Shown in pieces: positions 1 to 6,735 of a DNA stretch of 20,230 bases (positions within the stretch are counted from its first letter, which is position 1; every line of letters starts with the position of its first letter). The notes beneath the pieces are model-generated. The model did not search any database, was not told the origin of the DNA, and saw only the letters and a program-made list of their open reading frames with translations. The translations under genes were made by a program, and so were the position numbers. The stretch is from the IMG/VR virus record IMGVR_UViG_3300025168_000898, positions 1 through 20,230 of that record. One strand, 5' to 3'. Source of the DNA: a virus.

Positions 1-665
1 GCTTTGAAGCGATGCAAATGAGAGCAGGAGCAGGTGCGCCTCCTCCAGCATCTTTTGATGACTATGTTATCTCTTATATGGGAGAAGTAATTGCTAGTGC
101 AACTGAAACTTCAATATGGGCAGGTGTAGCTAATGCAGGTGGAGACTTTATTGGTTTCACAGGAGCAGGAGCAGCAGGATGGTTAAGAGCAGGTAATGAC
201 GCAACAGTTAATCAAGCAGTATTAACAGGAGGTGCAGGTGTAGCTCCAGTTGTCGGAACAATTTTAGCAGACTTACAAGCAGCGATTGATGCAGTACCAG
301 CAGCAGTAATTGGGAAAGAAGATTTATACATCTTCATCAATCAACAAAATTGGCAATTATATATTCAAGCAGTTTCTGCTTTAACTGGTTTCCCTTACGG
401 AAATATGTCAGACGACTACAGTAGACAATTCAATGGAATTAAAATTGCAGTAGTTAATGGATTACAAAATGCAGCAATCGTAGTAGGTGCTAAGTCAAAT
501 ATGTTCTTCGGTACGGATCTCTTAAGTGATGGATTAAGTTCTTCGCCTCGTATTCAACTTTTAGATATGGCTAATCTTGACGGAAGTGATAATATGAGAA
601 TGGTTTGCAGATACTCAGCAGGAACACAAACAGGAGTAGGTGCTGATTTAGTTCTTTGTTCATAA
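1..665 (+). CDS. Major capsid protein, C-terminal part (5' end outside window)
   Basis: The reading frame is open from the first bases of the window (first full codon at 3), so this is the C-terminal 221 or so residues of a longer protein; the ATG at 12 is probably internal. The sequence is rich in Ala and Gly. It has the layout of HK97-fold capsid proteins from Bacteroidota phages: a helical stretch (ILADLQAAIDAVPAAVIGKE), then a beta segment (DLYIFINQQNWQLY), then a C-terminal part with GIKIAVVNGL, a KSNMFFGTDLLSD strand-loop and a closing RMVCRYSAGTQ segment. Each virion would contain hundreds of copies forming the icosahedral shell. A hairpin follows the stop codon, and virion genes follow in the same direction. 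I am fairly sure of the capsid assignment from the pattern and context; which capsid subfamily it belongs to cannot be judged from this fragment. Confidence 0.72.
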   Translation, partial: FEAMQMRAGAGAPPPASFDDYVISYMGEVIASATETSIWAGVANAGGDFIGFTGAGAAGWLRAGNDATVNQAVLTGGAGVAPVVGTILADLQAAIDAVPAAVIGKEDLYIFINQQNWQLYIQAVSALTGFPYGNMSDDYSRQFNGIKIAVVNGLQNAAIVVGAKSNMFFGTDLLSDGLSSSPRIQLLDMANLDGSDNMRMVCRYSAGTQTGVGADLVLCS

Positions 666-676
666 TAATAAAAAAT

Positions 677-698
677 GGGAGTGTGTAAAAGCACTCCC
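677..698 (+). terminator. Hairpin after the capsid gene
   Basis: A perfect 7-bp stem GGGAGTG / CACTCCC with an 8-base loop begins 12 bases after the capsid stop codon. It is followed by TTAAC and A-rich sequence rather than a T run. It may therefore be a weak terminator or an mRNA-stabilising or processing hairpin that sets capsid expression apart from the downstream genes. Confidence 0.55.
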
Positions 699-720
699 TT
701 AACTTAAAAAAAATTAAAAA

Positions 721-1302
721 ATGGCTTGTGGAATATTATCAAAGGGGCGTGGATTGGATTGCAATAGAACGAGTGGCGGCATCAAGTATGTCTACTTCGG
801 AGTCTATGACCAATTTACAGCACCAATAGAAACAGTAGGAATAGTACAGGCAACGGGAGAAATTTCAGATATTGAAATGTCTACTAATGTACTATACAGA
901 TATACTATGCCTTTAGGTGTAGCTAGTATGACAGAAACAATAGTAGGTTCTCGTGAAAACGGAACTATTTACTATACTCCAACTTTAAGTGTAATTCTTA
1001 ACAGACTTACTAAAGAGGATCAAAATCAAATTAAATTATTAGGGGCAACTAAAGTGGTATGTTTTGCTCAATTAAACTCACAATTACCAAACGGACACGA
1101 TGTTATTGTTGGATTAGGTGTTACTAATGGAATGGAGCTTAATGCAGGTACAATGGATTCTGGAGCTGCTTGGGGAGACAGAGGAGGTTACACTCTTACC
1201 TTTGACGGAATGGAGAGTATTCCTTTTCCAATGGTTGCGGACTACACTACAGACCCTTTCGATAATGCAGCATTTACAATGGGAACAATCGTAACTTCTT
1301 AA
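721..1302 (+). CDS. Virion structural protein, probably tail tube
   Basis: A 193-residue protein with no signal peptide or membrane segment. It starts MACGILSKGRGLDCN, then a predicted beta-rich body with the motif ENGTIYYTPTLSVIL (about residues 80-94), and ends with SGAAWGDRGGYTLTFDGMES (about 147-166). A beta-rich body followed by a 'GD-x-GGYTLTF-x-G-x-E' end is a pattern I associate with tail-tube or major tail proteins of Bacteroidota phages, but this is recognition by eye. The gene stands between two hairpins, as expected for a highly expressed virion protein with its own mRNA segment. Its start follows an A-rich leader directly. Alternative: another abundant head or neck protein. Confidence 0.5.
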   Translation: MACGILSKGRGLDCNRTSGGIKYVYFGVYDQFTAPIETVGIVQATGEISDIEMSTNVLYRYTMPLGVASMTETIVGSRENGTIYYTPTLSVILNRLTKEDQNQIKLLGATKVVCFAQLNSQLPNGHDVIVGLGVTNGMELNAGTMDSGAAWGDRGGYTLTFDGMESIPFPMVADYTTDPFDNAAFTMGTIVTS

Positions 1303-1329
1303 TTAGTAGTTTTCATATATTCTTGGATT

Positions 1330-1357
1330 AGGGGGCTTTTAAGCCCTCTTTTCTTTT
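1330..1357 (+). terminator. Rho-independent terminator
   Basis: An 8-bp stem, AGGGGGCT (1330-1337) with AGCCCTCT (1342-1349), including one G-T pair, closes a TTTA loop and is followed directly by TTTCTTTT. This is a classic intrinsic terminator for the capsid/tail-tube transcript. Transcription of the next genes would need read-through or a promoter in the 60 bases before 1409, where I see no good TAnnTTTG box. Confidence 0.75.
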
Positions 1358-1408
1358 AAAAAGAAGTAATAAGCAAATAAATACAAGCCTTTTCTATATA
1401 TATAGTAG

Positions 1409-1885
1409 ATGATACAAGCAATACGAGAAACAAACTTTAATGCCTATATAGAAACTAAGGCGAATAGAATAGGCACTCAAACTTCAGCTAAGACTAGACA
1501 CTTAGTTAAATTCATAAACGACTTGGATGAGGCTGTATTCTATTCTTATGCAGCAGTAGAAACTATTAATAATAGATATACAAAATTAGAGTTCACTTAT
1601 AATGCAACTCCTGATATTTATACAGGAAGAACAAAATTAATCCCTGCTGGTTACTATAAGTATGAAGTCTATGAAGTTAGTTGGATAGGTGCAGTAGTAG
1701 TAGCTTTACATACAGCCCCAGCAACAGAGATAGATGTATTACCTGTGGCAAATACAAATGGAGTAGTAGAAGGGCTTGTAGCCATAGGCATACTATACTT
1801 AGGAGAAAAAGCAGGAAGTGAAGAAGTACAATATACAGAATATGAAGCACCGACTTCAACAAATACAATATATTACGGACAATAA
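1409..1885 (+). CDS. Small virion protein, function unknown
   Basis: A 158-residue protein without signal peptide or membrane helix. The central part has the pattern RYTKLEFTYN (about 50-59), then a PDIYTGRTKLIPAGYYKYEVYEVSW block (about 63-87) and a C-terminal VLPVANTNGVVEGLVAIGILYL stretch. Alternating hydrophobic residues suggest a beta sandwich. I recognise this layout from marine phage genomes, where such genes lie among structural genes, but no function is established that I know of. Position between capsid/tail-tube genes and the LamG-like surface protein makes a head or neck accessory protein the most likely role. The ATG at 1409 is the first of the frame. Confidence 0.6.
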   Translation: MIQAIRETNFNAYIETKANRIGTQTSAKTRHLVKFINDLDEAVFYSYAAVETINNRYTKLEFTYNATPDIYTGRTKLIPAGYYKYEVYEVSWIGAVVVALHTAPATEIDVLPVANTNGVVEGLVAIGILYLGEKAGSEEVQYTEYEAPTSTNTIYYGQ

Positions 1886-1896
1886 AATAAAATAAA

Positions 1897-2172
1897 ATGG
1901 CAGCAATAGAAAACGTACAACAGCTCTTAATGGAGCAACTAGGTAAAAATAATGCTACTGAAATATTCGCAACAGTAGCTCAAACAAGTAAAGATTGGTA
2001 TTGTGTCAATTTTCCTGTTGAAAGTGTAGTGGCTTCAATAACAGTTGCTAATGCAACAGGAGAGGCTGCTTTAGTTACGACTTTACCTGCTGGAACAACA
2101 CTCTTTATGAATGTAACGGCTATTACTCTCACGAGTGGCGTGGGAATAGGCTATCAAGAGCAACCTTCATAG
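1897..2172 (+). CDS. Small virion-associated protein, unknown
   Basis: A 91-residue protein: a helical N-terminus (ENVQQLLMEQLGKNNA), then a beta-rich part ending in TLPAGTTLFMNVTAITLTSGVG. The 'tLPAGTTLFMNVTAITLTSG' end resembles short phage head or fibre-attachment proteins. The start is preceded by three AATAAA-like repeats, a strong form of the A-rich initiation region of Bacteroidota. Its stop codon TAG shares its last base with the GTG start of the next gene, so the two are probably translated together. No function can be given. Confidence 0.55.
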   Translation: MAAIENVQQLLMEQLGKNNATEIFATVAQTSKDWYCVNFPVESVVASITVANATGEAALVTTLPAGTTLFMNVTAITLTSGVGIGYQEQPS

Positions 2173-2846
2173 TGTTAGCACTTAAACTAGGATTAAGTTT
2201 AGTATCAACTCCAGTACTAGGAGGATGGTCTCCTGATGATGAATCAAGTCTTGAGGCTTGGTATCAGAAAGGGGAAGGGATAACTCTTGATGGTGCTGAT
2301 GTTAAAATTTGGGCGGATAGTTCTAGTAATAGCTATGATATGACACAAACCACGGCTACGGAACAACCTGCTTACTCAGGAGGAGTGTTGAGTTTTGTAA
2401 GTGGTGATGTAAATAATCTTCAAACATCAGGCCAGATTTCTTTACCAGATGAATTTACAATAGCTATAAGATTTAATCCTGATACCTTTTCTAATGTAGT
2501 TATTGCTGACAATACAATAGCAAATGAATTTATCAAAATCATAGCTAGTGATAAAATAAGAATAAAAGTAGATGGTTCTTCTGCTGATTTTGATTTAGAT
2601 AGTGGTACTTTTGGTGATGATTATATAGTATTCACCAGAGATGCCGTTGATAAAGTAGTTTTGTGGAAAAATGGAATAGAACAAGCTGACACAAACACAA
2701 GAGCAGGAACGGTAGATATTGATACAATAGGAGTAAGATTTCCAGATACTAATGCCTATAGTGGAACAATATCAGAAATACAGATATACACTTCAACAAG
2801 TGAAGCCTTAACGGCTAATATAAACGATAGACTTGCAGGTTTATAA
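2172..2846 (+). CDS. LamG / concanavalin A-like surface protein
   Basis: A 224-residue protein starting at a GTG that overlaps the previous stop by one base (TAGTG). It begins ALKLGLSLVSTP, then WSPDDESSLEAWYQKGEGITL (about 19-39) and VKIWADSSSN, and later DEFTIAIRFNPDTF, DKIRIKVDGSS, VVLWKNGIEQ and a final YSGTISEIQIYTS. The order 'sLeaWY', 'WaDsSgN', 'ftia.rf', 'lykNG', 'G.isEi.iY' is the signature of LamG/ConA-like jelly-roll domains. On phages these domains sit on the virion surface and are thought to bind glycans on the host or its surroundings. It lies directly before the portal gene, which suits a head-surface or neck fibre rather than a tail-tip protein. The glycan is unknown. Confidence 0.68.
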   Translation: MLALKLGLSLVSTPVLGGWSPDDESSLEAWYQKGEGITLDGADVKIWADSSSNSYDMTQTTATEQPAYSGGVLSFVSGDVNNLQTSGQISLPDEFTIAIRFNPDTFSNVVIADNTIANEFIKIIASDKIRIKVDGSSADFDLDSGTFGDDYIVFTRDAVDKVVLWKNGIEQADTNTRAGTVDIDTIGVRFPDTNAYSGTISEIQIYTSTSEALTANINDRLAGL

Positions 2847-2856
2847 AAAATAAAAT

Positions 2857-4815
2857 ATGAAAGATAATATCATAAATATCAATTTAGAAACAAGCACAGC
2901 TCCACTTGTAACAGAAGTAAGAGGTAAGGAATGGATAAGCTATGGAGATGCTAATGGTGAGTGGTCTAATTTGTACCCTCAGTTCTTAATTGACCTTTAC
3001 TATTCTAGTAGTATCTCAGCTGCTATTATAAACGCTACTGCTGAGATGATTAGTGGAAAAGACATTATTATAGAGGATGAAGAAGATAGAGATTTAGAAG
3101 CTAGAGTTAAGTTGCAGCATTTTTTAGATAGAGCAAACGGAAATGAAACTCTACACGAAGTATTAGTTAAGGCTTCTTTTGACTTTAAGCTACAAGGGGC
3201 TTTTGCCTTAAACATAGTATGGTCAAAGGACAGGACACAAATTGCTGAAGTCTATCATATTGATGTTTCTAAAATAAGATGTGCAAGACCTGATGAACTT
3301 GGAAAGACTACAGGTTACTATGTAAGTACTGATTGGTCTAATACTAGACAAAACAAGCCGTACTATGTTCCTGCTTTTAATACTAATGATAGGACTTCAC
3401 CTAATCAAATCTTATATTCAGGGCTTTATAGTCCTAATATGAACAGCTACTACATTCCTGATTATGTTTCTTGCAATAATTGGAGTCTTTTGGATGGTAG
3501 GATCTCTGAGTTTCATCTCAATAATGTGAGTTCAGGATTTTCAGGGAGCTTTATGGTTAATTTTTCTAATGGAATCCCAACACAAGAGGAGCGTTTTCAA
3601 ATAGAACAAAGCCTAGCTGATAAGTTCACAGGACAGAACAATGCAGGGAAATTTATTTTGACATTCTCGGATGACAAAACTAGGACACCTGAAATACAAG
3701 CTATAACTCCTTCAGATTTGGATAAGCAGTACCTTGCACTCCAGGAGCTTCTGACTTCAAACATCTGTTCAGGACACAGAATTACCAGTAAAACTCTTAT
3801 GGGCTTAGATTCAAAAAACGGATTTTCAAGTAATGCAGACGAATTAAATAGTGCCGCAAATTTTTATCATAATACAGTAATTGTAGGCTTCCAATCTCAA
3901 ATACTAAAGGTCTTGCATAAAATATTCAAAGTAAATAATATGGATATGCCTGTTCAGTTCGTACAAATGAAACCTATTACTACTAAGTTTACTAATCAAG
4001 ATCTTGCTGCGGTGCTTACCCCTAATGAAATTCGGGAAGAAATGGGATATGAGCCTTTAGACGTAGATGTAGAGGTTAGGGAGGACTTATCTAAGACAAG
4101 TAAGTTTACTGCCTTAGAGAGCTTCCTAGACACCTTAGAGGACATCCCTGATGATTGGGAGTTAGTAGAAGAAGAAATAGTAGATGGAGAACACCAAGAT
4201 TTTGACTTTGAGAAAACTTTAAATGAAATAGCAAATGATAAAATAGAACTAGCCTCAACAGGAACAGCCAGACCTAATGCTAGAAGTAGTCAGGATGGAG
4301 TGAATAAGTCTTATAATGATTTTTACAAAGTTAGATATGTATATGCAGAAGATCAGTTTTTAGTAAATGAAACAGGTCAAGAAAGACCATTTTGTACTAA
4401 AATGATGTCAGCTAAAAAGATATATCGTAAAGAAGATATTTTACAAATGTCAGATATTGTAGTAAACGACTATTACTATTCTGACAAGCAAGGTAGAAAT
4501 ATTGGATGGGGTGCTGGTGGTGATTTAAAATATTCTATATGGCTGTCTGATCAAGACAAAGATTGTTGTAATTCATTGAAACCCAGCAAGTTAGAGCTTT
4601 ATAAAGGAGGAGGTAATTGCCACCACTTCTGGTTAAGACGAATCTATAAAACTTCTTTAAGAAATGCCAAAAGCAAGATTTCAGATAGTCAATTAATTGG
4701 CTACACAGATGCAAGATCAGAAGGCTTTACTGCTGAAAAGAATGATAACTTAGTAGCAAGACCACCAAAAAGAATGGATAACAACGGATTTTTACCAGGA
4801 AATACAAAACACTAG
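2857..4815 (+). CDS. Portal protein with C-terminal minor-head-like Cys/His domain
   Basis: A 652-residue protein, longer than a typical portal of 400-500 residues. Residues 1-430 fit a portal: YPQFLIDLYYSSSISAAIINATAEMISGKDI near 40-70 (stem/clip start), GAFALNIVW (114-122), the helical region QALQEL-like near 290-300, and LTPNEIREEMGYEPL (387-401), typical of the portal end. An acidic linker follows (about 410-465). From about 490 there is a second domain: RYVYAED, ERPFCTKMM (509-517), IYRKEDI (522-528), NIGWGAGG (548-555) and GGGNCHHFWLRRIY (584-597). The pattern 'RPFC..M....Y...DI ... GG.C.H.W' resembles minor head proteins (MuF-like) that sit next to the portal. The portal forms the DNA entry ring at one capsid vertex. 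Confidence 0.75.
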   Translation: MKDNIININLETSTAPLVTEVRGKEWISYGDANGEWSNLYPQFLIDLYYSSSISAAIINATAEMISGKDIIIEDEEDRDLEARVKLQHFLDRANGNETLHEVLVKASFDFKLQGAFALNIVWSKDRTQIAEVYHIDVSKIRCARPDELGKTTGYYVSTDWSNTRQNKPYYVPAFNTNDRTSPNQILYSGLYSPNMNSYYIPDYVSCNNWSLLDGRISEFHLNNVSSGFSGSFMVNFSNGIPTQEERFQIEQSLADKFTGQNNAGKFILTFSDDKTRTPEIQAITPSDLDKQYLALQELLTSNICSGHRITSKTLMGLDSKNGFSSNADELNSAANFYHNTVIVGFQSQILKVLHKIFKVNNMDMPVQFVQMKPITTKFTNQDLAAVLTPNEIREEMGYEPLDVDVEVREDLSKTSKFTALESFLDTLEDIPDDWELVEEEIVDGEHQDFDFEKTLNEIANDKIELASTGTARPNARSSQDGVNKSYNDFYKVRYVYAEDQFLVNETGQERPFCTKMMSAKKIYRKEDILQMSDIVVNDYYYSDKQGRNIGWGAGGDLKYSIWLSDQDKDCCNSLKPSKLELYKGGGNCHHFWLRRIYKTSLRNAKSKISDSQLIGYTDARSEGFTAEKNDNLVARPPKRMDNNGFLPGNTKH

Positions 4816-4818
4816 ATT

Positions 4819-5382
4819 ATGGCATACGTACTATTTATATCAGAAGAACGACTGAAAGATTCTACAACAATAGGGCTTAATGTTTCGACAGAACTTTTGA
4901 GCCCATATATAAAACAAGCACAAAAACTCTATATAGAAACCAAACTTGGCACGGACTTAAATCAGAAATTGAAAGACTTAATTGTAGCAGGAACAGTAAA
5001 CAATGTAGGGAACGAAGCCTATGCAACTTTACTTAACGATTATATTGCGGAAGTTTTGCCCTCGTACTGTTTATGGTTGGCAGTACCGTTTTTACGCTAC
5101 AAGATCGAGAATGGGAATATTTATTCCAAGACTTCAGAAACAGGAACGGCTTTAACTACAGAAGAAGCACAACAGCTTAGAAATGAAGTTTTGAATACTG
5201 CTGAATATTATATGGAAAGGATGGTAGATTATATTTGTAATAATACATCTAGTTTCCCTGAATATTCTACCAACACAGGGGCAGATGTAAATCCTGACAG
5301 GAACTCCTACTACTCTAATATGAATTTAGAAAGACCTAATCAGCAAGGAACTAGATTAACATTAAGAAACTTTCTAAACTAA
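4819..5382 (+). CDS. Head-tail connector-like protein
   Basis: A 187-residue, mainly helical protein starting four bases after the portal stop. It shows VSTELLSPYIKQAQKLYIETKLGTDL (about 22-47), a helical YATLLNDYIAEVLPSYCLWLAVPFLRYKI block (about 68-96), then EYYMERMVDYICNN and a low-complexity SFPEYSTN...NPDRN tail. This order, an N-terminal 'I..Aq...i...LG..L', a middle 'LL.dYI...L..y.' and a late 'Y...m..Y....' with 'PEY', is one I associate with connector proteins downstream of portal in Bacteroidota phages. It would bind under the portal ring and complete the head for tail joining. The assignment rests on pattern and position. Confidence 0.6.
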   Translation: MAYVLFISEERLKDSTTIGLNVSTELLSPYIKQAQKLYIETKLGTDLNQKLKDLIVAGTVNNVGNEAYATLLNDYIAEVLPSYCLWLAVPFLRYKIENGNIYSKTSETGTALTTEEAQQLRNEVLNTAEYYMERMVDYICNNTSSFPEYSTNTGADVNPDRNSYYSNMNLERPNQQGTRLTLRNFLN

Positions 5383-5525
5383 TGAAGAAAAATTACAAAG
5401 TAAAAGAGGTAAACAAAACTAAACTAAAATCATACTTAAAAGATGGCACTAAAACAACTAGGAAAGGAGGTGGGAGACGTACTGATATTAAATACAACAA
5501 TCCTAAGTGTAGCAACATTCAGTAA
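5382..5525 (+). CDS. Possible 47-residue basic peptide overlapping the holin-like gene
   Basis: The ATG overlaps the stop codon of the connector gene (TAATG), which favours coupled translation. The 47 codons give a very basic peptide starting MKKNYKVKEVNKTKLKSYL, with TRKGGGRRT in the middle (about 26-34) and CSNIQ at the end. It overlaps the 60-residue membrane protein gene by 83 bases in another frame. No known family. It could be a genuine overlapping gene, or the upstream part may only serve as the leader of the membrane protein. The one-base overlap and 20-codon stretch before the overlap argue for translation. Confidence 0.35.
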   Translation: MKKNYKVKEVNKTKLKSYLKDGTKTTRKGGGRRTDIKYNNPKCSNIQ

Positions 5526-5625
5526 TTTAGAAATTCTTTTAAAGATTTTACTTTTAATTTTATCTATTATGTACACGGCAGATAAGTGGTATTTTCAAAA
5601 GAAGAAACGAGATGGCAAAAAATAA
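5443..5625 (+). CDS. Small membrane protein, holin-like
   Basis: A 60-residue protein with a polar N-terminus (MALKQLGKEVGDVLIL), a weakly hydrophobic stretch (LNTTILSVATFSNLE) and one strong membrane helix, ILLKILLLILSIMYTADKWYF (about 31-51), followed by a highly charged tail, QKKKRDGKK. A short helix plus basic tail just before a predicted cell-wall-acting protein is the usual form of a small holin or holin-like protein, which would make lesions in the inner membrane at lysis. The 'ytadkWyfqkKK' end resembles small membrane proteins in other Bacteroidota phages. Alternative: a membrane accessory protein of the lysis genes. Confidence 0.55.
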   Translation: MALKQLGKEVGDVLILNTTILSVATFSNLEILLKILLLILSIMYTADKWYFQKKKRDGKK

Positions 5626-5737
5626 GGTAGTTGAAACTGTTAAATCAAATAGCAAAAAGCGTAAAGGAGTTCATTCTAAAAATGCTTCAAAATCTCAAAA
5701 TGCATACAAAAAAAAGTCAAGAGGTCAAGGGCGTTAA
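5612..5737 (+). CDS. 41-residue basic peptide overlapping two genes
   Basis: This frame starts 14 bases before the end of the holin-like gene and encodes 41 residues, MAKNKVVETVKSNSKKRKG at the start, then VHSKNASKSQNAYKKKSRGQGR. I recall short peptides with the same 'GVHSK...S...YKK..RGQGR' ending from Bacteroidota phages, which suggests a conserved gene. It overlaps the longest form of the DUF5675 gene by about 100 bases in another frame; the overlap falls to 38 bases if that gene starts at 5700. Function unknown; the charge suggests RNA, DNA or membrane-surface binding. Confidence 0.5.
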   Translation: MAKNKVVETVKSNSKKRKGVHSKNASKSQNAYKKKSRGQGR

Positions 5738-6134
5738 TCTATTAATTATAAGGGATGAGTTTACTGACAACTCTACTGTTGGAAAGTTATTTGTTAATGG
5801 AGAGTTTTTCTGCCATACCTTAGAACTACCCTACCTTGACAATAAAAGAAGCATAAGCTGTATTCCTGATGGCCAATACAAAGTTAGAATGAGATATGCT
5901 AGGGAATCAGCAACAAGAGACTATCTTCACTTATTAGTTGAAGATGTAAAAGACCGCACTTATATACTCTTTCATAGGGGAAATTCAGCTAAAGACACAA
6001 GGGGTTGCATCCTAGTAGGAATAGGACATCAACAGGACTTTGTTAGTAATTCAACATTGGCTATGGATTTACTGATGAAAGAAATAATTAATTTAGGCGG
6101 CACTAATATAAATTTAATAATCAAAAATAAATAA
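5700..6134 (+). CDS. DUF5675 family protein, candidate lysis enzyme
   Basis: From the ATG at 5700 the protein has 144 residues; the frame also has ATGs at 5631 (167 residues) and 5682, but the extra N-terminus lies on top of the 41-residue basic peptide and is outside the domain. The domain starts LLIIRDEFTDNSTVGKLFVNGEFFCHTLELP, continues CIPDGQYKVRMRYAR and reaches the motif LFHRGNSAKDTRGCILVG. These are the marks of DUF5675. The His-x-Gly-Asn ... Asp-Thr-x-Gly-Cys order recalls L,D-transpeptidase-like catalytic sites (His and Cys), so a role in cutting or linking peptidoglycan is a reasonable inference, supported by the holin-like neighbours. The family itself is of unproven function. Confidence 0.7.
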   Translation: MHTKKSQEVKGVNLLIIRDEFTDNSTVGKLFVNGEFFCHTLELPYLDNKRSISCIPDGQYKVRMRYARESATRDYLHLLVEDVKDRTYILFHRGNSAKDTRGCILVGIGHQQDFVSNSTLAMDLLMKEIINLGGTNINLIIKNK

Positions 6135-6135
6135 A

Positions 6136-6528
6136 ATGAAAAAAACAATTTTAACAACAATTATAGCATTATTTTGCTTAGGTGCTTCAGCACAAGTAAG
6201 AGTAATGAGTAATATCACACAACCTGCTGAAGATGAAGCTTGGGGTGTTGATAATTTTACCAACAGCATAGGAGTTGGCTACCACTTAAATAGTAACATT
6301 ATGGTAGGGGTTCAACAAAATGGTGATAACTATGATTTCATAGGTAGATACAACTTTAATGACAACATCTATTTGTCAGCACAAATGCCTGATGAAGATG
6401 GGGTAGAAAATATGACTGTAGGAGTTGGGTTTTCTATGAGGGTTTGGAATAACCTTTATATAGAACCAAGCTATACGACAAAAGATGAAGAAGGTTCATT
6501 TAATATAGGACTATCTTATAAACTTTAA
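6136..6528 (+). CDS. Exported outer-membrane-like protein
   Basis: A 130-residue protein with a clear signal peptide: MKK, a hydrophobic core ILTTIIALFCLG and the cleavage site ASA-Q (after residue 19). The mature 111 residues alternate hydrophobic and polar residues in short strands: SIGVGYHLNSNIMVGVQ, YDFIGRYNFNDNIYLSAQM, MTVGVGFSMRVWNNLYIEPSY and FNIGLSYKL at the end. That is the pattern of a small beta-barrel or beta-sheet outer-membrane or periplasmic protein, though the number of strands (about six to eight) makes a full barrel uncertain. The start follows AAATAAATAAAATG. Lying among lysis genes, it might help disrupt the outer membrane or change the cell surface during infection. No named family is claimed. 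Confidence 0.6.
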   Translation: MKKTILTTIIALFCLGASAQVRVMSNITQPAEDEAWGVDNFTNSIGVGYHLNSNIMVGVQQNGDNYDFIGRYNFNDNIYLSAQMPDEDGVENMTVGVGFSMRVWNNLYIEPSYTTKDEEGSFNIGLSYKL

Positions 6529-6549
6529 TAATAACTAAAAAACAAAATT

Positions 6550-6735
6550 ATGTTTAAAAAATGGCTGATCGCACAGATTTTCAAATCTAAGAAATTTTGG
6601 TACACCGTATCAAGTATTGTCGTTCCTATCATTGTAACCTATTTAGGCGTTGATGAAGAAACGGCTAGAAACTTATTTTACGCTTCTTTAACCTTAGTAA
6701 TCGGACAAGGTATAGCGGATAGTGGAAAAAAGTAA
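6550..6735 (+). CDS. Small membrane protein, possible holin
   Basis: A 61-residue protein: basic N-terminus MFKKWLIAQIFKSKKFW, one membrane helix YTVSSIVVPIIVTYLGV (about 18-34), an acidic turn DEETARN, a second hydrophobic helix LFYASLTLVIGQGIA (about 42-56) and a short tail DSGKK. Two helices with a short acidic turn suit a small class II-type holin, but many phage membrane peptides look alike. Its end overlaps the next gene's GTG start by 14 bases. With the other membrane protein at 5443 there are two candidates for the holin; which one makes the hole cannot be decided. Confidence 0.5.
   Translation: MFKKWLIAQIFKSKKFWYTVSSIVVPIIVTYLGVDEETARNLFYASLTLVIGQGIADSGKK

Noticed and set aside
1677-1868. 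Minus-strand frame of 63 codons rich in Leu
   Set aside because: It lies fully inside a well-supported + strand virion gene, is a low-complexity Leu-rich mirror of repeated GTAGTAG/GCAACA codons, and no minus-strand gene is supported anywhere else in the window.
3000-3215. Minus-strand frame inside the portal gene
   Set aside because: Opposite to a conserved portal region; no start context or family likeness.
5631-5699. Longer N-terminus of the DUF5675 protein
   Set aside because: The extra 23 residues lie outside the domain and over the 41-residue basic peptide; the later ATG at 5700 is preferred, though not proven.
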